Part shown: positions 8,471 to 16,460 of the stretch, in pieces
Layout of the letters: the number at the start of each line of letters is the position of its first letter
Position numbering within the stretch: the stretch's first letter is position 1
NCBI GenBank assembly: GCA_037720595.1
Contig: JBBJLW010000012.1
Location: 1-64,000 of the forward strand
From: Gaiellasilicea sp037720595
GTDB taxonomy: Bacteria; Actinomycetota; Thermoleophilia; Gaiellales; Gaiellaceae
DNA length: 64,000 nt
Reading direction: 5' to 3'
Position numbers and translations under genes: made by a program
The notes under the pieces: model-generated
What the model saw: the letters and a program-made list of their open reading frames with translations, nothing else
Databases searched by the model: none
Told to the model about the DNA's origin: nothing

Positions 8471-9619
8471 TTAAAGGCGATCCAGGATCGGCATCCCGTC
8501 CCATCCCTCGAGGCAGGCACGTAGGTAAAGCGCCACGCCTATGTTGCCCGTCCAGAGGGAGTAGCGCGGCTGCGATGCCTCCACCTGATCGAGGGCGTGC
8601 ATGGCAAAAGCTTGTGCGCGTTCGAGCCAGCTCTGATCGCCGGTTCGACTGTGCAGCGCGAGGAAGGCGCAGCCGTTGCCGGCGGTGCCATGGCAGAGGC
8701 CTGCCCCTTTCTTCAGCGGGCCCGCTTCCCAGACGAGATCGCCTGCTGCACGCATCAATTCGTCGGTCCGATCCTCGTGCGGAAGCGTGGCGAGACTGGT
8801 GATCAGCCCTGGTGCTCCGTGACACCATTGGATTCGTGTCGTGAACTGCTCGGCCCAGTAGGTATCAGCGGCCGTCGGCCAGTTGATCAGCGCCGACTCG
8901 CGCATCGCGAGCGTCGTGGCTGTATCGGCGATCGCCGCTTGTAGCTCGGCCGTGCGTGGGAGTAGGGCCTGGCCGCGCAGAAGGGAGTGCGCGTTCGACG
9001 CGAAGCCGTGACCTGCGCCGATGCTCCGAATCAGGCGCCCTCGCCGGTACTGGATCCAGATTCGGCAGCCAAGCTCAGGATCCGGGCGAAACTGTTTCCA
9101 CATCGTGTCCGCGCAGGTGCGCCAGAGCTCTCGCCAGCGTTCCTGCCGAGTCGATTCGTGGAGGTGAAGTGCCGCGAGCATCGTCCCCGGCACGCCGTCG
9201 AACAACTCGTTGTCGGGTCTGTGAAGGCTCTCGGTGACGAGCTCGAACAGGCGATCCTCCTTCTCGGGTGTCGGAGCGAGCCGCCAGGACACGAGCAGGA
9301 CGCCGATCTCCCCGTTCATCAGCCCCAGCGACCCCGGAACGTCGGGCTCGGCCAGGTAGCTCTCGTAAACCCCGCATTCGCCGATCCCGGCCCCGAGCCG
9401 ATCAAGCGCCCAAAGCACACCGGCGGCCCCGATCCACAACGAACGGTCGGACACCGCCGGCCGCCCGTAGTCGTCGAGCACGCTACGCGGCCAGAACCCT
9501 TCCGGGTCCAGGGCGTCGCGCGTGCCGACCACGATGCGGTCGATCCCGGCACGGACACGTTCTTCGTTCCACACCGCCGCCGACAGCGGCTCGTGCTCCG
9601 CTCCATCGAAGAGCGCCAT
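8471..9619 (-). CDS. LanC-like lanthionine synthetase fold protein
   Basis: A 382-aa protein with the alpha/alpha-barrel of LanC cyclases. The zinc-ligand motifs are present: WCHGAPG around residue 265 and LCHGTAGN around residue 315, the latter supplying Cys-His, and GNIGVALYL near the C-terminus. LanC enzymes cyclise dehydrated precursor peptides; stand-alone LanC-like proteins can have other thioether-adding roles. No LanB/LanM dehydratase or precursor peptide is seen next to it, so it is an orphan single-gene unit between R9 and R10. Confidence 0.88.
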   Translation of the reverse strand: MALFDGAEHEPLSAAVWNEERVRAGIDRIVVGTRDALDPEGFWPRSVLDDYGRPAVSDRSLWIGAAGVLWALDRLGAGIGECGVYESYLAEPDVPGSLGLMNGEIGVLLVSWRLAPTPEKEDRLFELVTESLHRPDNELFDGVPGTMLAALHLHESTRQERWRELWRTCADTMWKQFRPDPELGCRIWIQYRRGRLIRSIGAGHGFASNAHSLLRGQALLPRTAELQAAIADTATTLAMRESALINWPTAADTYWAEQFTTRIQWCHGAPGLITSLATLPHEDRTDELMRAAGDLVWEAGPLKKGAGLCHGTAGNGCAFLALHSRTGDQSWLERAQAFAMHALDQVEASQPRYSLWTGNIGVALYLRACLEGWDGMPILDRL

Positions 9620-9665
9620 CACGAGACCTTAGAGATGGCAGCAACGACACGGCCCGTCAAGTCGC

Positions 9666-9700
9666 CTTCAGGGGACATTCCTGCACGCTGGCCCAGGCGA
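9666..9700 (+). repeat. array repeat R10
   Basis: CTTCAGGGGACATTCCTGCA then CGCTGGCCCAGGCGA. The 235 bp that follow, up to the cupin start, show no convincing gene. Confidence 0.9.
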
Positions 9701-9935
9701 AGGCTGCACGTCTTCGTAGACGGCGGCGCGGGCGTCCGCGACTTGGTCAAGCCCATCCTTCTCGAACGCTGTGCCGTCATCAGCACTCGCGAACAGGCAT
9801 GATCCTGTCGTGGATCCGGCAGCGAGGTAGCGGTTCGGCGCGGCGAGCAGCCGCGCGTTCCCGGCGCAGTTTGTCGAGGCCCGCAATGCGGGTTCGGGTG
9901 GCTGCGCGCCACCGCTACGACCGGAGGTACCACGC

Positions 9936-10400
9936 ATGAATCGTCAGAACCTCTTCTCCGACGCCTGGGACGGAGAGAACGAAGAAGACGCGACCCGGCA
10001 ACGAACTTTCTGGCGGCCGGACTACGCCAGGATGGGAGCAACGCTGTACGAACTGGCCCCCGGCGCACCTGAGCCGCGGATCCACATGCACTTCGGAGCC
10101 GAAGAGATGTTCTTCGTCCTGAGCGGTCGACCCGTCTTCCGCAACCAACACGGCAAAGAGGAGTTAGCTCCGGGCGACTTCGTCTTCTGCCCCGAGGGAC
10201 GTGCCGGACTACACACCTTCAGCAACCCCACCGAGGAACCCGCTCAGATCCTCGCGATCAATGCCGGGAGCTTCCCCGATGTCGTCGCCTACCCCGAACA
10301 CGGATATGCATGGGTGGCGACCCGCGATCCCGATCCCAAGCTACTCGCAGATGGCGGCGACGCCGGCATCATCACCCGCTTCGAGATCCCGATCGAGTAA
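9936..10400 (+). CDS. cupin domain protein
   Basis: A 154-aa single cupin. Motif 1 reads PRIHMHFGAEEMFFVLSGRP (residues about 47-66) and motif 2 GDFVFCPEGRAGLHTF (about 80-95), giving the metal-binding His-His-Glu-His set in slightly altered form. An AGGT box lies upstream of the ATG. The partner cupin at 23.3-23.8 kb, also in the array, has the same architecture (YELPAGQAIGPYHYENPEEE) but is clearly a different paralogue. Small cupins of this type are often sugar isomerases or dioxygenases; the role is not determinable here. Confidence 0.85.
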   Translation: MNRQNLFSDAWDGENEEDATRQRTFWRPDYARMGATLYELAPGAPEPRIHMHFGAEEMFFVLSGRPVFRNQHGKEELAPGDFVFCPEGRAGLHTFSNPTEEPAQILAINAGSFPDVVAYPEHGYAWVATRDPDPKLLADGGDAGIITRFEIPIE

Positions 10401-10467
10401 TCGCTCGGACGTATCGACCATCGCCTGAGCCGAAGAGGCTGCGCGAGCGGCCTCTTCGGCTCACCCC

Positions 10468-10502
10468 GCTCAAGGTGCATTCGCGAACACTGGCCCAGGC
10501 CG
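10468..10502 (+). repeat. array repeat R11
   Basis: GCTCAAGGTGCATTCGCGAA then CACTGGCCCAGGCCG. Confidence 0.88.
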
Positions 10503-10601
10503 CCGTTCCGCCCCTACGCGGCGTGGATGCTGATGCCGATGGGCCGAAGACCCGCGATGGCCGTTCCGATTCCGGGATCCGCGGCGCCGTCGAGCACCAG
10601 C

Positions 10602-11150
10602 TCAACCGGACGGCGTGACTGAGGACCACACGCCGAACCACTGCTCGGCGCCGTACTCCTCGAACCGCTCCACCTCGGTGAACCCCAGCTTCGCCGCGAG
10701 GCGCATCGAGCGGTCGTTGGCGGTCTGGGTGCAGAGCACCACCGGCTCGCTGGGAAGCGCGCCGGCGAACCAGTCGAGTGCCGCTGCGCACGCCTCGGCG
10801 GCGTACCCGCATCCCCACGCCTCCGGCAGGAACATGTAGCTGAGCTCGGCCTCCCCGGCCTCCAGACGCACGTGACCCGGACGCTCTGCGTCGCGCCGAT
10901 TCAGCGTGATCGTGCCGATCATCGCTCCGTCGAGATCGACTACGAAAAAGCCAGGGCGCCGCCTGGGCGCCTCAGGTACCGCGCGCTCGAGCTCGTCACG
11001 CGGTCGAGGGCCACCGAGGTAGGTGCCCACCTCTGGCGAGGAAAACAGCTCGATGGTCGCCGCACGGTCCCGGGCCTCGGGCTCACGGAGCACGAGCCGG
11101 CCGGTCCTGATCGGCGGAGGGGGCCAACCGACGGGTCCCAGGTCCCCCAC
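10602..11150 (-). CDS. GNAT N-acetyltransferase (RimJ-like)
   Basis: A 182-aa GNAT of the RimJ/RimL type: substrate-side start IRTGRLVLREPEARDRAA, acetyl-CoA loop region LPEAWGCGYAAEAC (residues about 118-131) corresponding to motif A (Q/RxxGxG/A), and C-terminal NDRSMRLAAKLGFTEVERFE. The acetyl-group acceptor is unknown. It is the first of three GNAT genes in the array, which share little sequence with each other, consistent with independent acquisition. Confidence 0.88.
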   Translation of the reverse strand: MGDLGPVGWPPPPIRTGRLVLREPEARDRAATIELFSSPEVGTYLGGPRPRDELERAVPEAPRRRPGFFVVDLDGAMIGTITLNRRDAERPGHVRLEAGEAELSYMFLPEAWGCGYAAEACAAALDWFAGALPSEPVVLCTQTANDRSMRLAAKLGFTEVERFEEYGAEQWFGVWSSVTPSG

Positions 11151-11183
11151 GCGCGCAGACTAGACGATGGAGTCGGGCAATCC

Positions 11184-11218
11184 TCTGGCGTCATTTGCGG
11201 ACGCTGGCGCAGGCGAAC
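11184..11218 (+). repeat. array repeat R12
   Basis: CTCTGGCGTCATTTGCGGAC then GCTGGCGCAGGCGAA. The left stem reads GCG/TGC instead of GGG/CCC, a wobble-compatible change. Confidence 0.82.
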
Positions 11219-11240
11219 GCTTTGCATGCGCTCTCGTAGA

Positions 11241-11798
11241 ATGGTATGCGTGGAAACTCCGTTTCCCCCTGATCTGACCACGCAGAGGATCGCGCTTCGA
11301 AAGTTTCAGTCGAACGACGTTCCCTGGGTTGCCCTCGCATGTAATCGTCCCGAGATGGCGCGCTTCGTGCCGGTGCTCCCGTCGCCGTACACGGAAGAGG
11401 ATGCTTCAACATTCGTCGCGTATGCCAAACAGGCGTGGGAAGACGGCAGCAGCGCCCCGTTTGCTATCGAATCGGTCGAGGGTGAACCTCTCGGCGCGGT
11501 CGACGTGCACCGTTCCGCGACGGATCGTGGTGTAGCGGGCGTGGGCTACTGGCTCCGGCCGGAAGGACGAGGACGTGGTGCAGCGACCGATGCGGTCAGA
11601 CTCGTGAGTGAGTGGGCATTCCGGGATCTGGCCATCGAGCGAATGAACCTGATCACGGATCCCGAAAACCTTCCCTCACAGCGTGTCGCGGAACGCGTCG
11701 GATTCCGCCGCGAGGGTCTTCTGCGGGCATGGCATCCAACGCGGCACGGTCGCCGTGACAGTGTGATGTTCTCGCTTTTACCGGCCGATCTTCAGTAG
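11241..11798 (+). CDS. GNAT N-acetyltransferase
   Basis: A 185-aa protein from the ATG in the context MVCVETPF, 22 bp after R12. It shows ALRKFQSNDVPWVALACN at the N-terminus, WLRPEGRGRGAATDAVRL as the acetyl-CoA P-loop (residues about 103-120), and NLPSQRVAERVGFRREGLLR at the C-terminus, the hallmark of RimJ/RimL-like acetyltransferases. The substrate cannot be assigned. Confidence 0.88.
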   Translation: MVCVETPFPPDLTTQRIALRKFQSNDVPWVALACNRPEMARFVPVLPSPYTEEDASTFVAYAKQAWEDGSSAPFAIESVEGEPLGAVDVHRSATDRGVAGVGYWLRPEGRGRGAATDAVRLVSEWAFRDLAIERMNLITDPENLPSQRVAERVGFRREGLLRAWHPTRHGRRDSVMFSLLPADLQ

Positions 11799-11849
11799 CC
11801 GCCGAACTAACGCACCCGCCCGGGGTGGTCGTGTCCGTCTAAGCCTCGT

Positions 11850-11885
11850 AGCTCAGGGTGCATCGCGGAACACTGGCGCAGGCCG
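11850..11885 (+). repeat. array repeat R13
   Basis: AGCTCAGGGTGCATCGCGGA then ACACTGGCGCAGGCCG. Confidence 0.88.
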
Positions 11886-11928
11886 ACACCCTCGCCCCGC
11901 AAGCCGCTCTGCCTAAAGCTGGTGCGCC

Positions 11929-12630
11929 ATGGATCACGAACTCGAACGTCCGCTGACGGGGGGCTGGGTCACGAGTGGCGTCGTTCGAGTGGGCCAGACT
12001 GTGCGACGCCCACGTACTTCGAACGCGCCGTTTGTAGAACGACTGCTCCGCCACCTCGAGGAAGCGGGATTCGAAGCGGCTCCCCGTCACCTCGGCCTCG
12101 ACGAACAAGGGCGCGAGATCCTGACCTTCATCGAAGGTGATGTGCCTTCGGACTGCCGAACCGTGGTGTGGCGCGACGAACAGCTTGGCGCCATCGCAGA
12201 GCTTCTTCGGCGGTTTCATGACGCCACTGCCGGGAGCGAAATAGCTGGCGGCACCGAGGTCGTCTGCCACAACGACTTCGGCCCATGGAACCTCGTGTGG
12301 CGCGAGGGTCTACCCGTTGGGATCATCGATTACGACAACGCCGCTCCTGGGCCTCGTCTCGACGATTTCGGTTACGCGCTGTGGAAGGCCGTTAACCTCG
12401 GACTGATCGACTTACCGGTCTCCGAGCAACGGCGTCGGACGACGGTCTTCACAACGGCGTACGGCATGATCATTGATTCGACTCTCCTCGGCGCCGTCGA
12501 GCGGGCGCAGGAACGAATGCGCGAACTCATCACTGCGGCTCCTGTTGGCGTCGGGCGTGATGACGCCCTCGAACAAATCCATCGCGAGCGAGACTGGCTC
12601 GAGGCAAACGGCTCGCAGCTGATCCCGTAG
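11929..12630 (+). CDS. APH-type phosphotransferase
   Basis: A 233-aa protein of the aminoglycoside/choline kinase fold. The catalytic loop VVCHNDFGPWNLVW (residues about 110-123) carries the Brenner His-Asp and Asn, and GIIDYDNAAPGPRLDDF supplies the DFG-like metal Asp. The N-terminal lobe is short (GGWVTSGVVRVGQTVRR), so it is a compact member. Relatives phosphorylate aminoglycosides, macrolides, homoserine or choline; this sequence alone does not identify a resistance phenotype. The stop is 3 bp before R14. Confidence 0.88.
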   Translation: MDHELERPLTGGWVTSGVVRVGQTVRRPRTSNAPFVERLLRHLEEAGFEAAPRHLGLDEQGREILTFIEGDVPSDCRTVVWRDEQLGAIAELLRRFHDATAGSEIAGGTEVVCHNDFGPWNLVWREGLPVGIIDYDNAAPGPRLDDFGYALWKAVNLGLIDLPVSEQRRRTTVFTTAYGMIIDSTLLGAVERAQERMRELITAAPVGVGRDDALEQIHRERDWLEANGSQLIP

Positions 12631-12633
12631 TCC

Positions 12634-12670
12634 GCTGCCAAGGGACATTTCCCATCACTCGCACAGACCA
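12634..12670 (+). repeat. array repeat R14 (diverged)
   Basis: GCTGCCAAGGGACATTTCCC then ATCACTCGCACAGACCA; starts 3 bp after the APH stop. Confidence 0.8.
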
Positions 12671-12716
12671 GGAACCTCTCCCACGGGAAGCTGCCTGCCG
12701 TGCGCTCGACGGTAGC

Positions 12717-13226
12717 TCAGCGGACGACGAGAAGCACGAACGAGAGAGAGGCGACTACCAGTCCACCTCGACGCACCACCCCGGTAATGCTCCAGCACCC
12801 CTCGGCCGCGAATACCACCCCAGAGGACTGGAACCCACGCGTGCCGTAACCGGACGGCACATGTGCCGCAAGGGGCGCGTCCGAGGTATCCAACCGGCGA
12901 CCGCTGATCGTCAGGCGTCCCGACCGACCGCGCCACCAGGGCAGCTTCATTCCGATCGTGCCGTCCTCCCGGACACTCGCGAACCCTCTCGATATGACCA
13001 CGCGACCGTCACGCGGGATCCCGACCCATAGAAAGCGGTTCCCGTGGGTCGTACCCACACCGGGGTCAACGGCCGGGTGCCGACCGTTCGCCCTCGTAGG
13101 CGCACACTCAGCCAGCGCCGACCTTGCGACGTGCGATCGCCCTGCCTCTGCATCGTTCGCGCTCGCAGACGCCGCGACTGCCGGAATCGAAAGCGCAACG
13201 AGCGCGAACACGAGACGCGAACTCAT
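12717..13226 (-). CDS. secreted protein, unknown function
   Basis: A 169-aa protein with a signal peptide (MSSRLVFALVALSIPAVAAS, probable cleavage after ASA near residue 23). The mature part contains WVGIPRDGRVVISRGFA, LTISGRRLDT and a C-terminal hydrophobic run GGLVVASLSFVLLVV that may be a membrane anchor. One Cys in each half could pair. No family is recognised. It is one of several single secreted proteins of 110-210 aa in the array. Confidence 0.68.
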   Translation of the reverse strand: MSSRLVFALVALSIPAVAASASANDAEAGRSHVARSALAECAPTRANGRHPAVDPGVGTTHGNRFLWVGIPRDGRVVISRGFASVREDGTIGMKLPWWRGRSGRLTISGRRLDTSDAPLAAHVPSGYGTRGFQSSGVVFAAEGCWSITGVVRRGGLVVASLSFVLLVVR

Positions 13227-13287
13227 CGACTCAACCTACGTCGCGAGCGCTTAGAAAGCTCGTCCACGGCACAAGAAGCATACCGGC

Positions 13288-13322
13288 GCTCAGGGGACAT
13301 TCCCGGACGCTGGCCCAGGCGA
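13288..13322 (+). repeat. array repeat R15 (consensus form)
   Basis: GCTCAGGGGACATTCCC then GGACGCTGGCCCAGGCGA; an exact consensus copy. Confidence 0.95.
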
Positions 13323-13375
13323 CGGAGCCGTCGCTCGCTAAACAAACTGGCGTGGCTGTGCATCCTTCCGTGTAG

Positions 13376-13867
13376 ATGATTCGCGGCAGAGATCGTTTGC
13401 TGGGGGAGTTCGAAGCCCTGTACGTCGAGAGCTTCGCGTCCTATGTGCGGGTAGCGCGTGCGATCACTGGCGACCGGGAGCAAGCCGTCGAGGCTGTGCA
13501 AGAGGGCTTTGCTCGGGCGATGGCGGCGCGCGCCAGTTTCCGGGGCGCATCGCCGCTCGGTGCCTGGGTGTGGCGGATTATCCTCAACGAGGCGCGGAAC
13601 CAAAGCCGACGTCCACTGTCCGACGCAGCATACGAACGGGGCGAGGCGGAGCTGCCAGCGCGAGCAGCTGAACTCGCGCCGCTCATTTCGGCGCTACCGG
13701 AACGCCAGCGCCACGCGATCTTTCTTCGGTACTACGCCGACCTCGACTACCGCACGATCGCAGCGGTGCTCGACATCGAGGTGGGGACTGTGAGTGCGAC
13801 TCTCGCAGCCGCGCACCAACGTCTGCGAACTGCGCTCCGTGAACAGGAGGTGACCGCCAATGATTGA
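13376..13867 (+). CDS. ECF-family RNA polymerase sigma factor
   Basis: A 163-aa protein with sigma region 2 (YVESFASYVRVARAITGD and AVEAVQEGFARAMAAR) and region 4 (LPERQRHAIFLRYYADLDYR, then TIAAVLDIEVGTVSATLAAA) separated by a short linker, i.e. the minimal ECF layout. It overlaps the next gene by 8 bp, so the two are translationally coupled, and that gene encodes a membrane-anchored protein in the usual anti-sigma position. A sigma factor carried in one inter-repeat unit with its partner is unusual for a cassette-like array. Confidence 0.9.
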   Translation: MIRGRDRLLGEFEALYVESFASYVRVARAITGDREQAVEAVQEGFARAMAARASFRGASPLGAWVWRIILNEARNQSRRPLSDAAYERGEAELPARAAELAPLISALPERQRHAIFLRYYADLDYRTIAAVLDIEVGTVSATLAAAHQRLRTALREQEVTAND

Positions 13868-14669
13868 CATCGACCCGATGATCAGAGAGGAGCTGGAGCG
13901 GCTGGCACCGCAGGCAGAAACCGGAACGGCGGATCTCGCCGACGTCAAGCGCCGGGCAAACCTGGCCGGGCAGCCGCGCTCGCACCGAACCCTGCGGCGG
14001 ATGGCGGTAGCCGCCGCCGTCGCACTCGCCCTGGCCGCGCCTGCGCTTGCGTTCAGCGGCTCCGTGAGAGACCTGCTCGGACTCGGACGGCCAAAGCCCG
14101 TCGTTGAGCAGGCCCAACTGCTGCTCTCGGCCCCGGTCGGAAACGGCTTTTGGGCGCACGCCTTCACTGCGCCTTCCTCGACGGGCGGCCGCTGCGACTT
14201 CTACATGCTGAACCGCAGCCCGAGCGTGGTGCCAGTCTCGGACCCGAACGGAGCGATGGCATGTTCCAGCGTCGATCCAGGGAAGAGATTGACTCGCGCG
14301 CGGCCGGACCATCCGCTCAACGTCGGGTTCAGCATCAGCCGCCGCCCCACGGGAGGCGATCCTGCCAAGTGGGTGCCCCCGATCGTCAGCGGAGTTGTGC
14401 TCCCGAGCCTGCACGCTGCTCGGATAGAGGTGAGATGGACAGGCGGTTCGCTAGCCCTGCGCCTCGAGGACAACTTCTTCCTCGGCGGGTCACCAGACCT
14501 CTACATGCCGTCGTTCGCACGCTTCCCCTTCATCGTCGTCGCCTACGACGCCAACGGAGCCAAGATCGCCGCGAAGCGCCTGTCCAGTCCGGCGTTGATG
14601 TTGATGAACGGCTGGAAGGAGTACACGCCTGCCTACAAGCAGTGGAAACGCACGCACAGCCGTGGGTGA
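13860..14669 (+). CDS. membrane-anchored protein coupled to ECF sigma, possible anti-sigma factor
   Basis: A 269-aa protein: a cytoplasmic N-terminal part of about 45 residues (MIREELERLAPQAETG), one transmembrane helix (MAVAAAVALALAAPALAF, residues about 47-65), then a large external domain with two Cys residues and FFLGGSPDLYMP near the end. Position after an ECF sigma gene with overlapping ends suggests an anti-sigma or signal-receiving role; no zinc-binding anti-sigma motif (HxxxCxxC) is present, so the assignment rests on context. Confidence 0.7.
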   Translation: MIDIDPMIREELERLAPQAETGTADLADVKRRANLAGQPRSHRTLRRMAVAAAVALALAAPALAFSGSVRDLLGLGRPKPVVEQAQLLLSAPVGNGFWAHAFTAPSSTGGRCDFYMLNRSPSVVPVSDPNGAMACSSVDPGKRLTRARPDHPLNVGFSISRRPTGGDPAKWVPPIVSGVVLPSLHAARIEVRWTGGSLALRLEDNFFLGGSPDLYMPSFARFPFIVVAYDANGAKIAAKRLSSPALMLMNGWKEYTPAYKQWKRTHSRG

Positions 14670-14703
14670 AGGTGCTTTCAGCCAATTCTCGCCTGCTCTC
14701 ACC

Positions 14704-14740
14704 TCTCAGGGGACTGTGAGACTCGGACGCTGGCCCAGCC
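14704..14740 (+). repeat. array repeat R16
   Basis: CTCAGGGGACTGTGAGACTC then GGACGCTGGCCCAGCCG; a few extra bases in the left loop. Confidence 0.85.
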
Positions 14741-14808
14741 GGTCATTCTGTCTCTCGTCCGCGCCCGACACTGTGACCGGAGCTCCTGGCACAACGTATA
14801 TAGACCGA

Positions 14809-15171
14809 ATGAGGTTGAGGCTGTCGCTCTTTGTCGTGGTTACGCTCGTGCTCACCTCGGTCGCGTGCGGTGGCTCGGGCGAGTCGGCAGTCGTCAAAGT
14901 TTCGGCGTTCCCATGGCCGGAAGGCCCAAGCGTGCCAGCGGCAGTGGCAGCGACGAACCCGGCCTCGGGAACCTACGTGCCTCTCAGCGAGATCGCTCAG
15001 GTAATCCCGAAGAAGCTGCCCGAGAACCCGCCGCAGACCTGCGAAGTCGGCGCGAAGGTTCAGCTTACGCTCAGGAGCGGTCGCGTCATCACGTACGGCC
15101 CATGCAACCGGCCAGCTTCGATCGAGCGGCTTCGCCTGGCGCTGATCCGCGCATCTCGGCGGCACGGCTAG
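14809..15171 (+). CDS. small lipoprotein, unknown function
   Basis: A 120-aa protein beginning MRLRLSLFVVVTLVLTSVAC; the LTSVAC-G lipobox at residues 15-20 predicts acylation of Cys20. The mature region includes NPASGTYVPLSEIAQVIPKK and a Cys pair (QTCEVG and YGPCNRP). There is no known family that I can name. The ATG was chosen because it directly precedes the signal sequence. Confidence 0.75.
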   Translation: MRLRLSLFVVVTLVLTSVACGGSGESAVVKVSAFPWPEGPSVPAAVAATNPASGTYVPLSEIAQVIPKKLPENPPQTCEVGAKVQLTLRSGRVITYGPCNRPASIERLRLALIRASRRHG

Positions 15172-15213
15172 ACAACTCTCTCTACGACGTGCTCCGCCTC
15201 GCCTGACCCGCGA

Positions 15214-15250
15214 GACTCGGGCGACTGTGACCGGACGCTGGCGCACCGCA
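15214..15250 (+). repeat. array repeat R17 (diverged)
   Basis: GACTCGGGCGACTGTGACC then GGACGCTGGCGCACCGCA. Confidence 0.8.
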
Positions 15251-15272
15251 GTGTTGCGTAGCATCTGCCCGC

Positions 15273-15656
15273 GTGGAGGCAAAAGTACGCACCGGCGGAT
15301 GTCTCTGCGGGGCGGTCCGCTACAGCGTTCGCGGTGACCCTGTGCATGTCCGGCGTTGCCACTGCGCGGATTGCAGAAAGGAGTCTGGCAGTGCGTTCAG
15401 TGTGTATGCGCACTGGCCGGTCGAGGCGTTTGAGATGAGCGGCGAGATCTCAAGCTATGACGGTCGCGGCTTCTGCCCCCGCTGTGGGTCTCGGCTCCTT
15501 GACACAACCGGCTCCAGCGACACGCTCATCGAGATTCGGATCGGAAGTCTGGATGAGGCGCCCTTCGAGCTGAAGCCCGTAGACGAGATCTGGGTGAAGC
15601 GGCGCGAGAGCTGGATACCGCCGGTCGGGGGCGCAGCGCAGCGCGACGAAAGCTAG
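15273..15656 (+). CDS. GFA / CENP-V family zinc protein
   Basis: A 127-aa protein from a GTG start. The zinc ligands are all visible: GGCLCGAVRY (residues about 8-17), RRCHCADCRKESGSAF (about 28-43) and FCPRCGSRL (about 67-75), the arrangement of glutathione-dependent formaldehyde-activating enzyme (GFA)-like proteins. These bind two zinc ions; most members outside Paracoccus-type Gfa have no proven substrate. The start is 22 bp after R17. Confidence 0.92.
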   Translation: MEAKVRTGGCLCGAVRYSVRGDPVHVRRCHCADCRKESGSAFSVYAHWPVEAFEMSGEISSYDGRGFCPRCGSRLLDTTGSSDTLIEIRIGSLDEAPFELKPVDEIWVKRRESWIPPVGGAAQRDES

Positions 15657-15697
15657 CAGCCCACTTGCTCGGCGCCGCAGTGCCGTGGCGGTATCAA

Positions 15698-15732
15698 TCT
15701 CCTGGGACTGTCCTGATCACTGGCCCAGGTTG
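15698..15732 (+). repeat. array repeat R18 (diverged)
   Basis: TCTCCTGGGACTGTCCTGA then TCACTGGCCCAGGTTG. Confidence 0.82.
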
Positions 15733-15769
15733 GCGTCCTACGCCCCGGCCGTGCCGCAGCCTGGAAGGT

Positions 15770-16321
15770 GTGGCCATTGGGTTGCCTCTTCCCCCGCAGG
15801 AACGACTGCGTCTCGAGGTGGACGAGCTCGTACTGCGCCCCTGGCGAGAGAATGATGCTTCGAAGATCGCCGCCGCGTACCAGGACGATCCCGAGATTCC
15901 GCGTCGAACCGGCTTCGCGTTTGAAATGACCGAGGAGCAGGCGGCCGGCTACATCGCGAAGCGGCGTGATGGCTGGCGTGCCGGATCGACACTGGCTTTC
16001 GGCATTTTTGACGCGAGTGACCGGCTTCTCGGCTCGGTGTCGCTACTTGAGATCCACCGCTATGAGCTAGAGGCAGAGGTTGGCTACTGGGTCGCGCGTC
16101 AAGCGCGCGGCCATGGTGTGGCAGCGCGTGCCGTGGAGTTGATTGCTCGCTTCGCTGCCGATTTGGGGTTGGCGCGACTCACTGCAACGGTCGAGATCAG
16201 TAACGTCGCGTCACAGCGCGTTCTCGAACGCGCGGGGTTTACCCGGGAAGAGCTCGTGCCCAAGAACCGACAGCTCCATGGTCAATGGATCGATGAATAC
16301 CTCTACACGCGCGCGATCTAA
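15770..16321 (+). CDS. GNAT N-acetyltransferase (RimJ-like)
   Basis: A protein of about 183 aa from a GTG start (VAIGLPLPPQERL). Hallmarks are ELVLRPWRENDASKI, the P-loop ARQARGHGVAARAVELIARF (residues about 107-126) and the terminal NVASQRVLERAGFTREELVP. It is the third GNAT of the array. An in-frame TTG slightly downstream is an alternative start. Confidence 0.87.
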   Translation: MAIGLPLPPQERLRLEVDELVLRPWRENDASKIAAAYQDDPEIPRRTGFAFEMTEEQAAGYIAKRRDGWRAGSTLAFGIFDASDRLLGSVSLLEIHRYELEAEVGYWVARQARGHGVAARAVELIARFAADLGLARLTATVEISNVASQRVLERAGFTREELVPKNRQLHGQWIDEYLYTRAI

Positions 16322-16336
16322 CCCCGGCGCCGCGTT

Positions 16337-16372
16337 CCTCAGGCGTCATGCGCGGACGCTGGCGCAGCCGGC
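16337..16372 (+). repeat. array repeat R19
   Basis: CCTCAGGCGTCATGCGC then GGACGCTGGCGCAGCCGG. The left stem is GCG/CGC, a compensatory pair relative to the GGG/CCC of the consensus. It lies 15 bp after the GNAT stop. Confidence 0.88.
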
Positions 16373-16460
16373 GGTCGTGTCTCTTGACCGGACCGTCAGG
16401 CGCCGGGGGTGCATCGGCTTGCCGTAGACGTGCAGACCGTGCCTGTATACCGTCGCTGAC

